A stretch of DNA of 64,000 bases from Babylonia areolata (Eukaryota; Mollusca; Gastropoda; Neogastropoda; Buccinidae), in contig NC_134878.1 in the NCBI RefSeq assembly GCF_041734735.1, positions 8,380,295-8,444,294 on the forward strand. Reading direction: 5' to 3'. The notes under the pieces were generated by a model. It was given only the letters and a program-made list of their open reading frames with translations. It made no database searches and was not told where the DNA came from. Within the stretch, counting starts at the first letter, position 1, and each line of letters opens with the position of its first letter. Both the position numbers and the translations under genes were made by a program. Shown here piece by piece: positions 24,101 through 35,850 of this stretch.

Positions 24101-26712
24101 GTATCCATGTCAGAAGTGGAACAGATAGCTGCACAAGCTCTTCAGACCTCTTAGGAAGTTGTGTCCGATACAGGGGATCCAGAGCTTCTGGTGAGTAAAG
24201 TTTTTTGTGTGCGATATTTATTCATAATACAGTGTATATAAAGAAAAAAATACACACACGAACATGCATACAGAAGAGCAATTTAACAAAAAGCAAAAGC
24301 ACAGGTTTTCTAGACAAGAAAACGATAAAGAGGGACACTCTAATAACACCCAACGTTTTATGTTTCTCTTTCTGTGTACTTTAGATTAATTTAGACTTGC
24401 AGGTTTCCCATAGATTTGTTAGTTTCCATTTCTGAATATATATATTTTTTAATAAGTTTTTACTTTTTCTCCTCCAGTATATTTCCAGTGTGTGTGAAAA
24501 AATACCCTAAAGTATACTTATGTTCATGGAGTTTAGTCTTGTTTTCAAAACGAGTTCTGCATTTTATCCCAGCAAGACATGCACAGGCGTTAGTTTCATC
24601 TTGGATTTGCGCAAGTTAGATTACAGGCTTATATCTGTCATTCTTATTATTTGTTTCATTTACAGGTTCTTTCTATGTTTTTCTCATATCATTTCTTTCT
24701 TTGTGTCAGGTATCATCTATCTAACTTTAATGCATTGGACATATAGATTCAGTGCTGTTTCTTTGAAAAAAAAAAAAAAGAAAAAAAAGAAACAAACGAC
24801 AAAAACAAATCTTGCTAATGATCTTGAGACCAAGATCTCTGAGAAATTTTATTCCTCATTCACTTTCACTGTCCACAGAGGAAACTCACAGTCACAGAAA
24901 ATCTTCATAACAGTTGATGAAAATACCGACTGTAAAAATATTTCCTTTGTGAGTGTGACACGCACTTGAGTAATCTTAAATTCAAGTTGCAAAGGACTAT
25001 ATAATTTTCTGTGCTATCATTTTTGTGTTGAGTGATATTGCAAAACACTGATGTGACTTGACAATATAATGAATATTGTCTTATTGGGCATCATAACATT
25101 TTCTGGTTCTCAACAGCCTGAGCCGGTAAAGCTGGAAAAGAGTGGCAGTGGAGCAGAACCAGTCACAGAGTTGGAAACCACAGACCCAGAACTCACAAAA
25201 GCACTGCCTGAAGAACTCACCTGTTGGAGACCAGAGATGAGGGTACAGACTTAAGACATCCAGGGCAAATGTTCCAAATTGTCAGTCAAAATGGAAGTGA
25301 AGTAGCAAAGAGAGAGGAAAGACATCCAGGGCAAATGTTTCAACTGGTCAGTCATAATAGAAGCATAATGGAAGCAAAGTAGCAAAGGGACGGATTTCTC
25401 AGTTACGTGGCCTGGTGACCTAACACTTTTTTTTTGTTTGTTAGCTGTGTCGTCTATAATATTAGATAACTTTTGTAAATAATTTCAAGATTTGATCAGT
25501 AATGGAAGTATGTACTGTGTGTTTTACAGACATGTTTTTTTTGTGGTGGGGCATGTGGAAGCAGCTGCTGGGGGATGGGATGTGAAGGGATTATTTGCTG
25601 AACTCATGTTCACACTTGGCTGTCTGGATCACTAATTTTTTTTGTCCCAGATGGAGGTCTGTTTTGCCTACAGATGATATTGGTATATTTTAAAGTAGTG
25701 GTGAAAAATGTTTTGTCCATCAACTATACTGATATTCTCTTGTGTATTATCTTCCCTTTTTGCAAATAATGTGTGCTAAGGCAAATTTTTGCTTTCTTTG
25801 GTAAGTCCGGTAACTGTTCACTGCTCAGTCATATATTGAAATATTTCAAAGTTTAAGATTTTTGGTCTTTTCTTTCCTTAGGTCATTTGCTGTGGTGTGA
25901 CTAACATTATTTGATGTTGTTTTTGGTTGTATATATTATTCACAATTAGTGAGTTACAGAATGAAAACACACACACTGCAGAACATAAAACCACAAAAAT
26001 ACAGCAAAACTGGTTTTCAGAATGTTTACAGCCTGAAAGTGAATATGAATATTCATTACTCATAGTTAGTGCCAGAAGCCTTTTGGAATGATTGTCCATT
26101 GAAACACAAAGAAACATAGTGAATAGCATAGTCCAGGTTTATAAACTTCGGGAGCTTTCGTATGTAAAAAGAGACACCAACTGATACCAGGAACAATTAA
26201 AGGGAGAAATAAATACATTTTGACAATCTCCTCCTTGGGCCGGACCCATTAAAGGGGTTATTTCCCTTCATGTTTTAAGTGTTACATTGAGAGAACTCTT
26301 TGTACACAGGTTTATGATACGGCTAAAACAGCTGTGTACAGCATTCACAGGAGGCACTTAGTGTTAGTTGAGGTACCTTTAGTGGATATATCTTGAGGAT
26401 CTGAACTATTAATGCTTTTTCACTACTGAATAGAACATGGAGTTCTAATAAGTGTGCATGCTTGGTATTTGTTGCTGTTGTTATGATTATTGTTATTATA
26501 GCCTTGTACTGTTGGGCAGGCCTTTGATCTGGCACTGTCAGATGGGGAGAGACCGAGCAGCCACCCTGACACCACCAATGGATCTGACGCTCCCTTGTGG
26601 ACGTGCTGACTACAGAACTGAGTGAGTGGACAGTGTCCTGGACAGTGCCACCTGTCATCAAGACCAGCTCCACACAAGAAAAGCTGCCTGTGCAAGAAAC
26701 CTTTCTCAACAG
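24101..26712 (+). other. Exon-like islands of a possible decayed or unrecognised gene
   Basis: Three islands have acceptor/donor pairs. 24101-24190 (AAATCAG to GTGAGT) reads VSMSEVEQIAAQALQTS, an in-frame TAG, then EVVSDTGDPELL. 25117-25242 (CAACAG to GTACAG) reads PEPVKLEKSGSGAEPVTELE onward, ending EELTCWRPEMR. 26520-26712 (GGCAG to GTCAGT) reads FDLALSDGERPSSHPDTTNG and, after a one-base shift, VLTTELSEWTVSWTVPPVIK. The first two share phase 0. With the stop and shift this is either a pseudogene, base errors in a real gene, or chance. It may be the front of the DUF7869-type gene downstream, but I do not recognise it. Confidence 0.3.
25255..25393. repeat. ~66-bp tandem duplication
   Basis: GACATCCAGGGCAAATGTTY starts both units. 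The second has a short extra piece. Confidence 0.8.
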
Positions 26713-27247
26713 GTCAGTCTGTACATGACATTTCTTTCTGCGTTTCTCATGGCATCACTGTTCAGTCAGCCCTGTGGTCCTGTCAGTATAACCTCCCAGG
26801 TGAAAGTTCTCACAGGGCCTCTTTTGGATTCAGATTTTTCTTTCTTTTTTCTTTTATCTTCTTTTTTTGCATTTCCCATCTTCTATGTCATCTGACCATT
26901 CACTGCTGACCAGAAAAAAGGAAACCTCTTTACCCAGTGGTAAACAAGAATTCCATGGAGTACTTTCTTTTAGTTTAGGGAATGTTTATTTCTCTCTCAG
27001 TCTCTTTTCTTTTTCTTTGCTTGAGACCCTCCACCATGGGATGAGTCACTTTGCACCTGACTAACTTTTCCAAGAACCAGTGATTTTAGGCAGATAGGAA
27101 TTGGTTGTCAATTTCAGAATTACTTAATAGTAAACTTTAGGCTTTCTTCTATATCATATTGAAGTATTTAGGTGTAATTGTTTCCTTTGCCTTTAAAGTG
27201 TGTTTAAAACATGTAACTCATCAATGTGATCATCTGTGACTTCACAG

Positions 27248-27914
27248 AAACGCTCAAATGTAACATGCTTGTTGTTGAGGATGACTGCAAGTTCTACAAC
27301 ACCCTTGTTGAGCGCAGCAAAGTTGCCACATCAGCTGCCAACATCTGTTAGCTTGAGCCTCATCAAGCAAATGGCTGGCCAGGCAGATTTCTTTACAATT
27401 TTGATTTTGCCCAGGAGGTTCATCTCCCGGGCAGCCCTCAACAGCCCAGCCCTATTTACTTTTTGGTGGCCAGGAAATGTGGCATCTTTGGTGTGTGTTG
27501 TGAGGGGCTCGCTACCACAGCAGATGAACTACCTCATAGTTGAAGGAATGTCCAGCATTTAGGAATCCAGCATGGTGATTCCTTTGCTGCACCATTTTTT
27601 TGTTGAAAGTTTTGGTTTCAGAGAAATGGATATGGACCTGCATTGTGACAAAAAGTAAGTACACATTGTGGTACCTGGCCTGGAGAGTGATGCGTGGTCT
27701 TCACACTTCAGTCACTATCAACTGTATGCCTGCTGGCCACACCAAATTTGGTGTTTTGGTCTCCTGAAGTGGTGATTCAAACAAAACGAAGTACACTTCC
27801 CTGCCTCTTCCTTGTCTTCAGTTTCTCCAGTTTTAGAGTTATGCATGCATGTGAATGACTGGTGCGAAAGCGCTTTGATTTGTCTATGCACAAGATTCAG
27901 CGCTATATAAATAC

Positions 27915-27950
<36 letters not shown>

Positions 27951-28292
27951 CACACTGCCTGACTGACACTTGCCATGTCATCAACACCAGCACCACCACA
28001 GGCATCAATTGTGCTCATATACTTGGGACAGAGGATGGGGAGGAGAAAAGTCGCTTACTTCAGGGCTGTGAAAGGCATGAAGAAAGTCTTTCACGTTAAC
28101 TTCACGTCAGATGCTTCTGGAAATGTCTTCTTGAAAACGTTGCTGGATGCAGCGGAGGAGCCATTCCAGTTACCGCTCAGTATTGTCACTGCACGGCATC
28201 ATCTTACAGGTTTTCCTGAGCGTTTGAAGCCCCCTAGACTGTTAGCTGATTGCAAGGAATACCTTGATTCCTCAATACTTGTTCTTCTCTGA
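27248..28292 (+). pseudogene. Decayed DUF7869-type multicopy gene
   Basis: Coding-like sequence in several frames matches a protein family that is multicopy in molluscs, cnidarians and fish and that I know as DUF7869. In order: FYNTLVERSKVATSAANIC, FDFAQEVHLPGSPQQPSPIY directly followed by FLVARKCGIFGVCCEG, a poor match to the LIDEA block, HHFF and MDMDLHCDK (the HADNC block, lacking GQNKN), TLWYLAWRVMRGLHTSVTIN with MPAGHTKFG, CFGLLKWW, then VINTSTTTGINCAHILG, VKGMKKVFHVNFTSDASGNV and a C-terminal GFPERLKPPRLLADCKEYL. Frames change several times and there are in-frame stops, so it is dead. A SINE-tail fragment with an (ATT)n tract separates the CFGLL block from the C-terminal third. The family is thought to be transposon-related, but I cannot verify its catalytic class. 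Confidence 0.68.
27838..27955 (+). mobile_element. SINE 3' tail fragment (GCGCTATATAAATA-(ATT)n)
   Basis: TGTGAATGACTGGTGCGAAA through ATTCAGCGCTATATAAATAC and an (ATT)n tract. It interrupts the DUF7869-type pseudogene. A related piece lies at 61.2 kb, and the end matches the type A tail. Confidence 0.65.
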
Positions 28293-29491
28293 GTTCAGAA
28301 CTTCAAATCATATAACTAACCACAGTATCATCCAATTTACAAACTTTTTGTTTGTTTGTTTCATAGCCCATTTATTGTATATTAATGATATATCAACTAA
28401 AAATAGACCTGGTGCAAAATGACTCATTCCCTGGTGGAGGGTCACAAACATGCTTTGTTGTATATGTAAATTAAAAAAAAAACAGTATATTTATTAATTT
28501 ATTTGATAAAATGTATTATTTTGTCTGTATAATTCTTTTCTGTTTGCTGTGCAGATTTGAAACAAACTACGAGAGAGAGGGAATAGACACCTACAGCTAT
28601 GACTCAGTACACAGGGGAAGCAGCGATATGTCTATCATGTGGACCTCCCCCACAAAGAAAACAATTCTGATTGTGCTGCACAGATTTCTGCCACGGCAGT
28701 TTACCCTCTTCCAAATCTGACTGTTAAGTTCAACTGTTCTTTGGCACTACTAAAGCTTGCTTGTGCCAGACCTTTGTACCACTCACGGCCTCTTTCTCCC
28801 TTCCCGCCGCTTCTTTCCCACGCTTTCGCACTGTGCTGTTGTGTGTGTATCGAGCGGGCATGCTGTGTTTAGTGGTGTTAAAACTGATGTAATTTTTGAC
28901 ATCAGGTTTTCAGAAACTACATATTTCTACATTTTGTTGTTTGATGTGTCTTGTGTAAGCTGGAAAAATTTGGGACAAAAGATTTTACTTGTTATTTCAA
29001 GTGTGTGTAACTGATGTGTGCTGGGGTTCACTGAGCCAGCCAGTGAAGATCCCGTGCGCAAGTTTTCTCACCCGCGGTGCACTGGTGAGTGTTGATGCTG
29101 ACACACTTGGGAGAGGGAGGGGTGGCTGGGGCCGGGGGCATAATATTTCTTTGGCTTTAATCTGAGACGGTATATTATTTAATGATAATAACAATACAAA
29201 TAATAATAATAAAGTGGTGTAAGTTGTTGAAGTAACAGATGGTTGTATGTCATTTGGAATAATGATGAAGTAGAATAAATCCGTTACTGTTGTAGCAAAT
29301 AATTGTTTGTATATCAGCGTTACTTATGTATAAATGGAGATAAGTCGTAGAATCAGTTTGTCGTAGCAACAAGCAGTTGTCTGTCATTCTTATTGTGGAA
29401 AGTAGTAGTTGTTTCAACAACAAGTACTTGTTTGTCAATACTATCTGTTTTGTTCGTGTTGGTTTTATTTTGGGGGGTCAATTTCATCAAG

Positions 29492-31297
29492 ATGGATCAA
29501 AGTGATCATTCACTATCTGAACATTTAAAACGTTTAAATTCCTTATGCAGACTGTGTGGGAGAAGGTCCAAGAGATCAGAAAAAGATAGGAACAAACAAC
29601 GGAAAACATGTGTCAGTGTTGCTTCAGAAATCAACCGGTTTTTCAGCTTGAATGTGTTGGAAGATACGGAGGGAGTGCACTCAATCTCGATCTGTGCTTC
29701 TTGTTTCACAAAGCTACAGTTTCTACCAAAACGTGAAAACGCATCCACAACAATAGCCCGCACGTCAGCAGATATTGAAACAATGTCTTATTTGTGGTGT
29801 CACTTTGACCCCAGTGTCCCAGCCAGCCAGTGTGCAGCTTGTTCACATTTTCAACAGCAGAGCAAAGGCGGACGACCAGAGAAAAAACAAAAAAAAGGTT
29901 TCAGTTTAAGACCAAGCCCCCAACCAGACCACCAGCCTGTTCAAGACGTTTCCTTTTCTGACACCTTGGATTCCACTTCAGCGCCAGTTAAACATTTCAA
30001 AGTTGCACCTAAACGGCTTAGGCGAGTTGGTGTAGATAAAGCACTGTCTCCATTCAAAAATCACATTCTGAGGCCTTGAGTCGTCTGAAGGCACCATTGA
30101 CGAAACCAGAGGAAAGGTATTTCACAAAATGTGCCTACATTAAGCTGTCAAAGTCCAAAGATAGAATGACCATCAAGTGCCAAACTGGTGGACAACCACT
30201 CATCTTCCAAAAAATAAGGAAACCCCGGAAAAGATCATCACAGGCCCGAACACCACTGAGAAAGAAGAGAGCAAAAGTTATGAACAAAATCCGGCTGAAT
30301 GTATCTGGAGACACGGAACAAGATGCAGCTAAGCAACAGGGCTGAAGACAGCATGTAAGGCACGGAAACAACTGGTCCTTAGTGAGGCCCAATGTGGTCC
30401 AGTGTCTGTAACAGCAGAAGAAGGTGCAACAGCACGTTCAATACTAGGCATCAGTTTGACAAAATACAGAACGCTGAAATGTCTCTACAGAAGGCTTGGG
30501 GTACATTACGCCAGTGAAAAGAAAGAAAAAGCAGCACAACTGAAAGCACAGCATGGAGGAGTAGAAGGCCAGATGAGAATAAGGATGCAAAGGAGATGGA
30601 GCTGGTTCCAACACCGTGTGCAGGAATCAAGAATGTCCCAGATTATGTTACCAAATTGCTGGATGATTATGACAGTCACGGTCGACTGTCATGGCATGAT
30701 GGCAGCATTCCAGAGGATGAAATGTGGATTAAGATTGGTGGTGATCATAGTGGTGGGTCATTTAAACTGATGCTCCAAGTAGCAAACCTGACTAGTCAGT
30801 GCCAATTCAAAGTTCAATACTAGCGTCTTTAATATTGCTGAATGCAAAGACACTCCAGAGAACCTGAGAAGGCTACTAGGTCCATACAAAGACCAGATCA
30901 CTGAACTTGAGACAATGCAGTGGAGAGGCAAACAAACACGCGTTTTTGTCTTCGGAGATTATGAATTCTTGACCAAACTGTATGGCATGTCAGGTGCACA
31001 GGGAATCCACCCATGTCTGTACTGTACAGCAACAAAATCAGTGATCCAACACCCCCCCGAATGCAGTGAAGGAAACATCAAGCTAAGGTCAGTCGCTCAA
31101 ATCAAGAGCGATTACATGAACCTGGCGTGATGAAGTATCGCTGTGCAGGAAAAAACAAGAAAAATGCACAGTTGTACAACAATGTGGTCAGAAAACCAGT
31201 ATTAGACATAGACCTGGAGCAGGTGACACCTGTTTATGATTACAACCTGTTGTCAGCGTTCAAGAAGGTGATATGCATCCCTTATGGTTCTCGGTCA
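29492..31297 (+). pseudogene. Broken RAG1-like DNA-transposon gene (N-RAG-TP-like)
   Basis: The first open segment gives 195 residues from ATG at 29492. It has LCRLCG (Cys19, Cys22), then HSISICASCF (His63, Cys68, Cys71), then LWCHFDP followed by CAACSHF, then GGRPEKKQKK at about 127-136. The order and spacing match the N-terminal zinc-binding region of RAG1 (LCR-C-G, HP-C--C, CDIC) and resemble the GGRP motif of its nonamer-binding domain. Coding then continues in other frames: a basic stretch (30.1-30.34 kb), LVLSEAQCGPVSVTAEEGA (30.35-30.57), MWIKIGGDHSGGSFKLMLQV (30.6-30.8), RVFVFGDYEFL and GIHPCLYCTAT (30.8-31.1), and LDIDLEQVTPVYDYNLL (31.2-31.29). These resemble the RAG1 core: first catalytic Asp, second Asp, the CxxC of the insertion domain and the helix after it. 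The part expected to hold the catalytic Glu is missing. I count about four frame breaks plus 3' truncation against the LINE. It is a fossil DNA transposon; the family assignment is from memory of motifs. Confidence 0.72.
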
Positions 31298-34200
31298 TAG
31301 AATTACCCTCATGAGGGTGTTCTTCTCTGTGAAGCTGGCGTTGTTTTCAGGTTGACTTCCTCTTGCTCTTCCTCACTTGGCAAATTCCTGGAATCTTTCC
31401 ATGAAGCGAGGATGTTTGTCTCCTGCAAGGGCCTCCAGAACAGACAGTGCATCAGAGAGGAAGACACACTGGGGCAATCGCTCTGAGTCTATGACCATGG
31501 CGGCAGCCTGCACGAGGATCTGAATTTCAGCTGAGTAGTTGGAACAGTGTTTCCCAGTTGCTATCCCTGCCGTGGAGATGTGTCCCTCAGGAGATTTGAT
31601 GAGTATACCTGCTCCTCCATCAGTCACAGTATTGGTTGCTGAGCCGTCGGTGTACACATGAATCCAGGATTCTTTGGGTACTTCTCAGCAGTTATGGAGC
31701 ATTTGGCAGTGACATCATGGGTGTCCTGAGAAACTGTTGTGGATATGTGAATATTTTAAAATCATCTTACCATGGCTGCGGCATGTCAGAGGGATTTAGC
31801 TGGCTTGTGGTAGATGGCAAGCCAGCCTGGTGCACCCTGGCAAGTCTCTTGCTTTCATGTATGGAGCTACTGTGCTTGAGATCGTTCTTTGTCAGGTTCT
31901 GCATCCTCTTGTTCATCGGATGTTTAGGCAGGCGCTTGAAGGTCTCTGCCAAAACCATGATGATTACTGCTTCTTTCCCCTGGTGGATGGGCTGTATAGC
32001 AGTGACTTCTTCCATGACCTTGATTAGGGTGGATTGTATGGATCCAGTGATGATCTGGAGGGCTTGGTTTTGGACCTTGTCCAGGGATTGCTGGTGGGTC
32101 TTTGCTGCTGTAGACCAGGGTGATGAGCCATACTCAAGATGGGGCCTGACTGCTCCCTGGTAAAGTGCTTGAGTATCTCTTCATTTCCTCCCAGCTGGTT
32201 CCAGCAAGCTTCCGCAGAATGGCTAGTTTCTGTCGGGATGTGTTATGTGGATAATTATAAACTATTATAAAGGGAATAACATAAACAATGTGTCAGGAAG
32301 GTGCATGTTTTGGCATGCAGTCATCCACACATTCACATGCACAGACAATAATAAGAAAACACAAGAGTGTGAGTCTCAACTACTTATTGAAGCATTAAAA
32401 AACCTCACTCAACTAGTATTATTATGATTATTATTTTAAGATAACAGTCTTTTTATTACATGTGCTGGTTCCTTCAAATGTTCCCAACATAAAAAACAAA
32501 AAAACAGCAGACTAGGAGCCGTTGTAAAAACAGAAGTGGTTGATACTGGCCTGTACCGTGTCACTAAGTCACATTGTCACTGATAAGATCAACCGATTGT
32601 AGAAAACAAGGACAGGGTCACTGTGGATCCCATGTCGCTGTGGTGCGGGTTGTTTGGCGGCATACAGGTTTCTGATGACTGGCGTTCTCTGTCCAGGCAG
32701 TAGATTTCCTCCAGGTCGGTGTGAAACCTTGCATCCAATCCAAGGAAACCGTCTTGCTCACAACAGCATAAACAGTCTCGCTCAGTAGTAGAGAGACATC
32801 TCCAGTTATAGCAGCATTCTCAATGCTCAGCAAATATTATTTAATATGTTCTGTGGTGAGACGTCTTTGCGTCTGGCTAGCTTCAGAATGACGGTTTCAG
32901 GGAAGGTAAGTCTGAGCCTTCTTTGCAAAGAAACAACAAAAAACAAAACAAAAAAAACAACAACACACAACAGGCGCATGACATACACAACATTTTATGA
33001 CAGTTTCCACCTGACCTTTGCTTTCTGGATTTGTGGTCGCCAGGTCTGTTGTCAAAGATGATGCCAAGGAAGGTGGCCTCCCTTTCATTTCTCAAGGTTG
33101 TCTCACCAAGTTTGATGGGTCCAAATTTTTGCTTCAATGTCAAGGTGAAAAGTGTTGTGGAAGACTTCTCCTTGTTGATGGCAGCACATAACATGACAGC
33201 CCATGCCATCAGCCTGTCTGCTGCTTGTAGCATTCTGGATGTGGCAGTGATAGCATGCTCTTCCTTGCACCACATCACAAAGTCTTTGGTGTAGAGTGCA
33301 GCATGGATGCATTTGGGTAGGACTTGTATGAAGTGTTTTCTGTCACAAGTTGCATGGGTTCTTGTTACGATTTGATTGTATTCTCTGGGAATGTTGACTG
33401 TAACTGTTGGGAATATGTTTGCCTTTTTACCGCCTTCTATAGATTCTTGGTCATGGTTGAGATTGGAAGGAGTATCAAAAGCGATTTCTCATAGGCACAA
33501 CAATGTCTTCAAAGTCTCGTGTAGAGATGCCATTGGAAATGTGTGATGAATACTTGGAATAATTCCATTCCATGTAGTTTCTGTAATGCAGCCACTCGGG
33601 CAGTCATTCATACCCACATGGATAGTGACTGACATGCTGTATACATTTATTTTCCTCCAGGGTGTCAAGCCAATGTTGCAGATCAGAGAATGTCATTCCT
33701 GGCACACAGATCTTTGAATGTAAGTACTGGGGGTAGTAAGCTGTCTTAGATTGACAAATCTGATGGAGTCCTGGATCAGCACACTGGTTTTTCTTTAAGG
33801 TATTGACAGACTGGATAGAGTGCTGAAGGCAGATTGCTGCAAGCAGTTTGTAGTGACAGTGTTAGATGACAGTTTGTGTATGTTCTTCATTATGTTCTTT
33901 GATGATGTTTAAATTACGACAGTTTTTGATGGTTTGAAAGTCATTGTCAGTAGTCATTTTATCATTGTTGACATGCTCAAGACATTTGCAACAGTATGAT
34001 CCATGGTGGAATTAGGTCTGCTTGTCTACATATTCAGAGTGGTTTTGTTGTGAAACTGTCCAATTTGGATTGCTTGGAGTTTATTTTCTGCCTCAAGTTC
34101 CAATGTCCTCGTAGACAGTCATGCAGAAAGTGCCACCAGCAACCACCAACCATGCACATCACACGACAAATCTGGGTCAGATCTGGTGGGTGTTTTTTTC

Positions 34201-35850
34201 TTTAATGATGAAAGTGCAGCCCAGTGACATGGCAGGTCAACTGAAGTGGTGAAGAACTGAAAAATACACAACTGAAAAATAAAAAAAGGATACTTGGTTT
34301 CCAAAACAAAACCTAAATGGTAATGTCAGAAAATAATGAAAGTCTGATCCGTTGCACCACCGCGCACCAGAACATTGAAAGAACACACTGTGCTTTTCAG
34401 AGGTAAAATACACCAAAACTTACAACATCCAAAAGTCAATTTCCCAGAAAAGATGTATCTTTTGATACTTCAATACATAAAAATGAACAAGGCTTCAAAA
34501 ACTGTGCCTTTGGAAACTATTTCAATAGTAAAGAAAGGTTAAGTTTTTGGCAGCAGCCAGAAATCTGACTTACAGATCTACATGCCTAATCAGTTTGTCA
34601 GTTGGGATTAGATCCACAAATAGGATTGACAGGATGCGATAGAAAATCACTTACTTTGTCAGAAATATCAATAATCTGCAGCAACAAAAAATAGAACATC
34701 TACTTTATGATGCAAAGAAAGAGAAAAGGCTTACCGTATGTGAACTGAGGGGATTTGAAGAAGGAATGAGAATTGCTAGAGTGACCACGCTCTTCAGAAT
34801 GGCAGTTGTACATGACGTCTATAAAGACAAACCAGAGCTAAAGATGACAAATTAAAAAAAAATTCTGGAGACAGAACAGTTTATGTACGATTTCACTGCA
34901 TGATTGTCACTTAATGCATTGTCAAGTTTGTTTTCTAATTCAGTGATTTTCAGAAGTACACTTTTCATGTCAATGTCACCAGTTTTTTCTGAAGCATGTT
35001 CAGACAAAACTGACGTAACAAAAAACTAGAAGGCTTTGGTGTGACTGGTCCTGGGAGGGACATATTTGAAGATTGGTCACTGCTCTGGCTGCCAGTGAGG
35101 CACAAGCTGAGAGCCACCATCTTCATTCTTGACAAATGAAGGAGGATTGTCCTGCACAACCTGTGTGTCTGAAGTTTGCAGTGATGATGGAGACAGACAG
35201 ACATTGACAGTAGTGATGGGAGTGACGGGGACTCAGATGAAGAGGAAACTTGACTCGTCTGTGTGAGCGCAAAGCTGTGATCATCCTGGGCACTGGTAGA
35301 CACATCAGGTGATGATCTGATTCCTTCACAGCTCTGACTGTCGCTAATCGTGAGCAGTGACTGATGGAACATCACTGCCAATGATTGGTGATGACTTCAA
35401 CTCATAGAACTGAGCAGGGAGATGCATACCCTGCTTTCTCAGATGTCTGTTTACCTGCTTGCTTGTCGTACAGACCCTCAACTAGTGCCTTGAGAGTTTT
35501 AAATTCTTCATTTACCCAGGGTGTACAACTTGAACCTTGGATCAGGACTTTGTGGAATAGTAAACTGTGATTTTTAGTCTCTGGTCACTTAAGAAAATCG
35601 TCACTTCAGTCAGTGCCATGTCGTCGCTGCATGGAAGGGCTATTGGGCTAGTGGATGATATTTCTTCAAGGTCACAGGGAAGGTAATTTTTGCCACCCTT
35701 GTCTTGGTCTTGCCATGTGACATGGAACCCTGGGACTCTTTGAACTTGTATGTGGTAGCGGAGAAGAAGGGTTGTTTGGTTGTGAAGGTTACTTGGCAAA
35801 AGGGATCAGGGTTTGTTTGATGAAGTATGAAGAGATGAAATTGTTGCAAC
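31298..35850 (-). mobile_element. LINE, inverted 5' portion (ORF1, RT and RNase H remnants)
   Basis: Read on the minus strand from right to left. An ORF1-like region near 35.8-35.4 kb has FHVTWQDQDKGGKNYLPCD, PIALPCSDD and VTIFLSDQRLKITVYYST. A variable, partly coiled part (ITELENKLDNALSDN near 34.95 kb) follows. Near 33.75-33.5 kb an SGNH-hydrolase-like piece has CVPGMTFSDLQHWLDTLEEN and VTIHVGMNDCP. The reverse transcriptase palm follows near 33.32-33.05 kb (IHAALYTKDFVMWCKEEHA, INKEKSSTTLF, ATFLGIIFDNR), the thumb near 32.2-31.77 kb (YQGAVRPHLEYGSSPWSTAA, SSSIHESKRLARVHQAG), and an RNase H domain near 31.66-31.37 kb (YTDGSATN, SAEIQ, LSDALS). The catalytic YADD reads YTKD. The endonuclease and the front of RT are absent, so there is an internal deletion. 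Several frame breaks make it inactive. Joining ORF1 and RT into one element is inference; they are collinear and on the same strand. Confidence 0.65.
32231..33001. mobile_element. 771-bp insertion inside the LINE RT, 6-bp duplication
   Basis: AGTTTC occurs directly on both sides (32225-32230 and 33002-33007). Removing the insert and one copy rejoins the LINE reading RWKL to AILRKLAGTSW, the expected palm-thumb continuation. Both ends of the insert start TGTC when read inwards but are otherwise not inverted repeats. It contains a 71-residue minus-strand reading frame with no recognised domain and an AAGGTAAGT donor-like site near 32.9 kb. The element class is unknown. Confidence 0.62.

Noticed and set aside
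28549-28719. Exon after TGCTGTGCAG reading FETNYEREGIDTYSYDS
   Set aside because: Only the acceptor is convincing, with no donor or frame partner. It remains possible as part of the decayed region upstream.
31636-32163. 175-residue plus-strand frame
   Set aside because: It is the antisense of LINE thumb and RNase H coding sequence.
34720-34860. Plus-strand frame EHLLYDAKKEKRLTVCELRG
   Set aside because: It overlaps the minus-strand LINE ORF1 region and has no recognised homology.
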